Shown here: positions 61,400 through 64,000 of the stretch, piece by piece
Layout: each line of letters begins with the position of its first letter
How positions within the stretch are numbered: position 1 is the stretch's first letter
Assembly (NCBI GenBank): GCA_963693315.1
Contig: OY856187.1
Span: 389,064,885-389,128,884 of the forward strand
Reading direction: 5' to 3'
From: Diogma glabrata
Lineage: Eukaryota > Arthropoda > Insecta > Diptera > Cylindrotomidae
DNA length: 64,000 nucleotides
Made by a program: the position numbers and the translations under genes
Notes under the pieces: model-generated
Database searches by the model: none
The model's input: only the letters and a program-made list of their open reading frames with translations
Told to the model about the DNA's origin: nothing

Positions 61400-62450
61400 A
61401 AAGAGGTGAGGGACATTTGTTGATAGTCTACGTTTATTGTCCGCATGGATGGATCAGTTTTGTTTATTTTTTTTTAAATTTTATTTATGGGTGTGTGGCG
61501 AACATTAAAATTAAAAATTTTCAATTCAAGAAAAAAAATTTTCAAGAAAAAACAAATTAGTTTTTTAAATGTTCTTGATTTTTCTGATCTATTAAAAATT
61601 TTTGTATAATAAATTTTTTTAAATTTTATTTTTCACAACTCTAAATTTTAAATAATATATTCAATGTTAATAGTAAATATTAGAGTCAAAATCTAGTCAA
61701 ATAAATTTATGGAAATCAAATCCAGACAATTCGTTAATTCATTATAATGAGAAAGCAGAACAAGTGTCGTTGGCAAATATTTCAAGTTCTTCAACATCTT
61801 CATTATATTTACTTCACACCTCCGGATCGGCTACTTCTATACCTGATATTGCCAGATAGTATATAACGTCAAAGAAAAGCTATAGGTGTGACAACCTTGC
61901 GTACTCCAGTCTCTGCTATGGACATATAAGTTAACGTGAGATATCATATACCACTGGCAATAGAAGTGACTAAGTGAGATATCACTAATTAAGGTGATAT
62001 CATATTGGTGTTGGCGGCTGAACTCTATTTAATCAACGATAGCACACCCAATTTTGGGGATGGAATATTTATGGATGATGCGAGTATTCATATAACTCTA
62101 TGTGTGGGTTTTAATTACTGAGGAAGACAATGTGTCACATGATCAAGGAATGTGTCACTAGCTGGATCATTGGTAGCCCAATTTTTGTTTTGTTCCTGCA
62201 AATTTTTAAAACAAATTTGCTGTTTATGTCTTATTTTTTCTATCTTATCATGTAAATATAATATTGCCCTATGTCATCTTTTATGTGTCATAGTATTTAT
62301 TGTTAAGTGACCCATTCTGTATCAAAATATATTAAAAAAAATTGCGTTCATGAACACCACAGCACGCATGTTGTTGTGGGATCTAGATCTTAAAATATTT
62401 TTATATGTTGTTGCGAAACATATTATAATACACTTTATTAAAAAAATGCA
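61400..62450 (+). mobile_element. Non-coding LINE-tail element, copy 2
   Basis: Aligns with 6640-7280: ATGGATGGATCAGTTTT, GGGTGTG, GTGTGACAACCTTGCGTACT, GTTAACGTGAGATATCATAT, ATATAACTCTATGTGTGGGT and GATCAAGGAATGTG, then GCATGTTGTTGTGGGATCTA near 62368 and a T/A-rich end at 62447. Relative to copy 1 it has about 380 bp of extra AT-rich DNA (61500-61880) and an ~40-bp duplication with GTGAGATATCA near 61940-62000. No coding frame. Confidence 0.55.
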
Positions 62451-63236
62451 ATGTGTTTTATGGTTTGTGGTAGAGCGTCGCAGTCACATTGAGTGCACTC
62501 TAAAATTCCCTACTTTTACAAAGAGTCAGTACAACGTGCATGAATTGATCTCATTCGGTTTAGTGTAGTCCAAATTTGAAGTGGCAGATCAAGACCAGGC
62601 TAAGGTAAAGTTGGATTATCAAACACTAAGGCTGATGTGTTAGAATAATGACAGGGACCATCCCAAACATTAGACCTATTAAAATCAGAAGAATCCTGGC
62701 TGCTTGCAGATTTGTAGGGAAGGTTTCTTGATTTTAGTCCACATAGAGCATGCACGGGAAAAGTGTGTAACATCCGGCCTTATTTCAACTCATATATTGG
62801 GAATCAAAATTAAACACAAAAACAACAAATGCAACAATCAATCAACAAATGTATAAAAGGAGACAGCATTTGCACTTGCATTTTGGTTAGTAATTTGATG
62901 CCGATTGAATTTAATTTTTAAAGACAGATTAATTATTTGTGATGTAGCAAATAAAAGTCAGCCATCCGACTTGCGGGGGGTGTGGTTGTGGGGAAGTTTT
63001 AAACTGGTAAAAAAAAGAATTCCAAAAGTAATTTGATGCCGCTTCAAAATTTGTATGATGCATGTTTACACCATAACAATTGCAAAAAAAGTGATCAGCT
63101 GATTGGCAGATGGGGGATTATAGATCAGCTCCTCGTATACATCTGTATAAAAATGCAATATAGTCAAGACCTTTCTGCATAGGATCTTGATGAAACTTTG
63201 GCAAATGATCCAGGTTCACTGGAAAAAGGAAGATCT
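62451..63236. other. Unrecognised sequence
   Basis: No coding frame, array or terminus recognised. Confidence 0.35.
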
Positions 63237-64000
63237 GAATTCATTTTAAATTTGGACAAAATGGCGTGGGGTCTCCCGAACACCTCTAAGTTTAAATCTT
63301 CAATAACTTATAATCCCGACATATGAATTCTTATGGAAACTTGCTATATAAAGTTTTAGTACTGTTTACAATATTTCTGCATACCAACTTCCGGTTTGAC
63401 AATTCTGGCTAAAAAGTTTTTTCCAGGTGTTTATCCCTACTGTAGCCTACAATTACCGATCGATTTTCATGAAACGTTGGTAAAAGCTTTCAAGTAACAT
63501 GAAAAAGATTTTATCAGCTTTTGCAGTACGGTTGGGGGGTCCACCATACAACAGGTGGTTTTTTCCACAATGTTTTTTATGTTTGTTGGGAGCATAAAAC
63601 ATTCGTTCGGGAATGAATTTTGACGACACTTTGGAAAAAAATGCAAATATGTATGACAAGAAACTGATTAGTTTTTGAGCGATAGTAAACAAAGTGGGGG
63701 AGACCCCTACCACTTTCTTTACTATCGCTCAAAAACTAATCAGTTTCTTGTCATACATATTTGCATCTTTTTCCAAATTTTGATCAAATTTCATTCACAA
63801 ACGATAAACACTTGGAAAAAAAACTTTTTAACCGGAAGTGTCAAACCGGAAGTTGGTATGTAAAAATATTGGAAACAGTACTAAAACTTTATATACCAAG
63901 TTTTCATATGATCATATATCGGGATTAGAAGTTATTGAAGATTTAAACTTAGAGGTGTTCGGGAGACCCCCGCCATTTTGTTCAAATTTAAAATGAATTC
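63237..64000. repeat. Large palindrome, running to the window edge
   Basis: The window's last ~290 bp are the inverse of the left arm: GAATTCATTTTAAATTTG at 63237 pairs with CAAATTTAAAATGAATTC ending at 64000. Other landmarks are ACACCTCTAAGTTTAAATCT, ACCAACTTCCGGTTTGACA and GACAAGAAACTGATTAG, each present in inverse on the right. The centre is near 63697-63709 (GGGGGAGACCCC). The left arm has about 155 bp with no right-arm partner (63436-63590). Probably a foldback transposon cut by the window end. Confidence 0.8.

Overview
The window looks like non-coding, TE-saturated DNA from an AT-rich animal genome, most likely an insect or other arthropod. This is inference: spliced eukaryotic genes, poly(A) tails, 8-bp, TA and TTAA target-site duplications (TSDs), and the mix of Penelope, RTE, Tigger, hAT, Helentron-like and CACTA-like elements all point that way. 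No housekeeping gene was recognised. The only possible host-type coding piece is a terminal exon at 138-628, and even that family is often TE-associated.

Layout, left to right. 0-3 kb: an orphan last exon and a degenerate GGCC/CCAGTA-rich repeat. 3.0-5.9 kb: a hAT element with a perfect 8-bp TSD, holding a Helentron-like element that itself holds a LINE 3' fragment. 6.6-11.1 kb: a LINE-tail element, a (TA)n tract, a foldback element with a second Helentron-like copy inside, and a ~320-bp satellite. 11-21.4 kb: mostly unrecognised AT-rich DNA with two more Helentron-like copies in opposite orientations. 21.4-26.3 kb: a decayed minus-strand LINE with ORF1, endonuclease and RT, ending in (TAA)n. 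26.6-30.6 kb: a hAT relic, a TTAA-flanked foldback and a two-copy ~630-bp repeat. 30.65-38.40 kb: a 7.75-kb DNA transposon inserted in a fifth Helentron-like copy. 40.6-51.0 kb: a Penelope-like element interrupted by a 7.4-kb Tigger/pogo element, which carries an Ac-like hAT, a foldback and a small inverted-repeat element. 52.5-55.6 kb: a Helitron Rep relic, a palindromic insertion and a hairpin-bearing MITE. 56.2-61.4 kb: a very young RTE retrotransposon with intact EN-RT coding, then a decayed 5' relative. 61.4-64 kb: another LINE-tail copy and a large palindrome running off the window.

The most interesting unit is the 30,651-38,400 transposon. It has near-perfect 20-bp termini, arrays of subterminal palindromic motifs, a spliced plus-strand transposase with Transposase_21/DUF4218-like (CACTA) hallmarks, and a convergent spliced minus-strand gene whose protein resembles DUF4806 proteins. 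Both genes are nearly intact; each appears to carry a single-base frame disturbance. The second highlight is a five-copy family whose architecture matches non-autonomous Helentrons (DINE-1-like): asymmetric inverted repeats, GTCY microsatellite, terminal palindrome and no clear TSD.

All family assignments come from reading motifs in translated sequence; no database search was possible.
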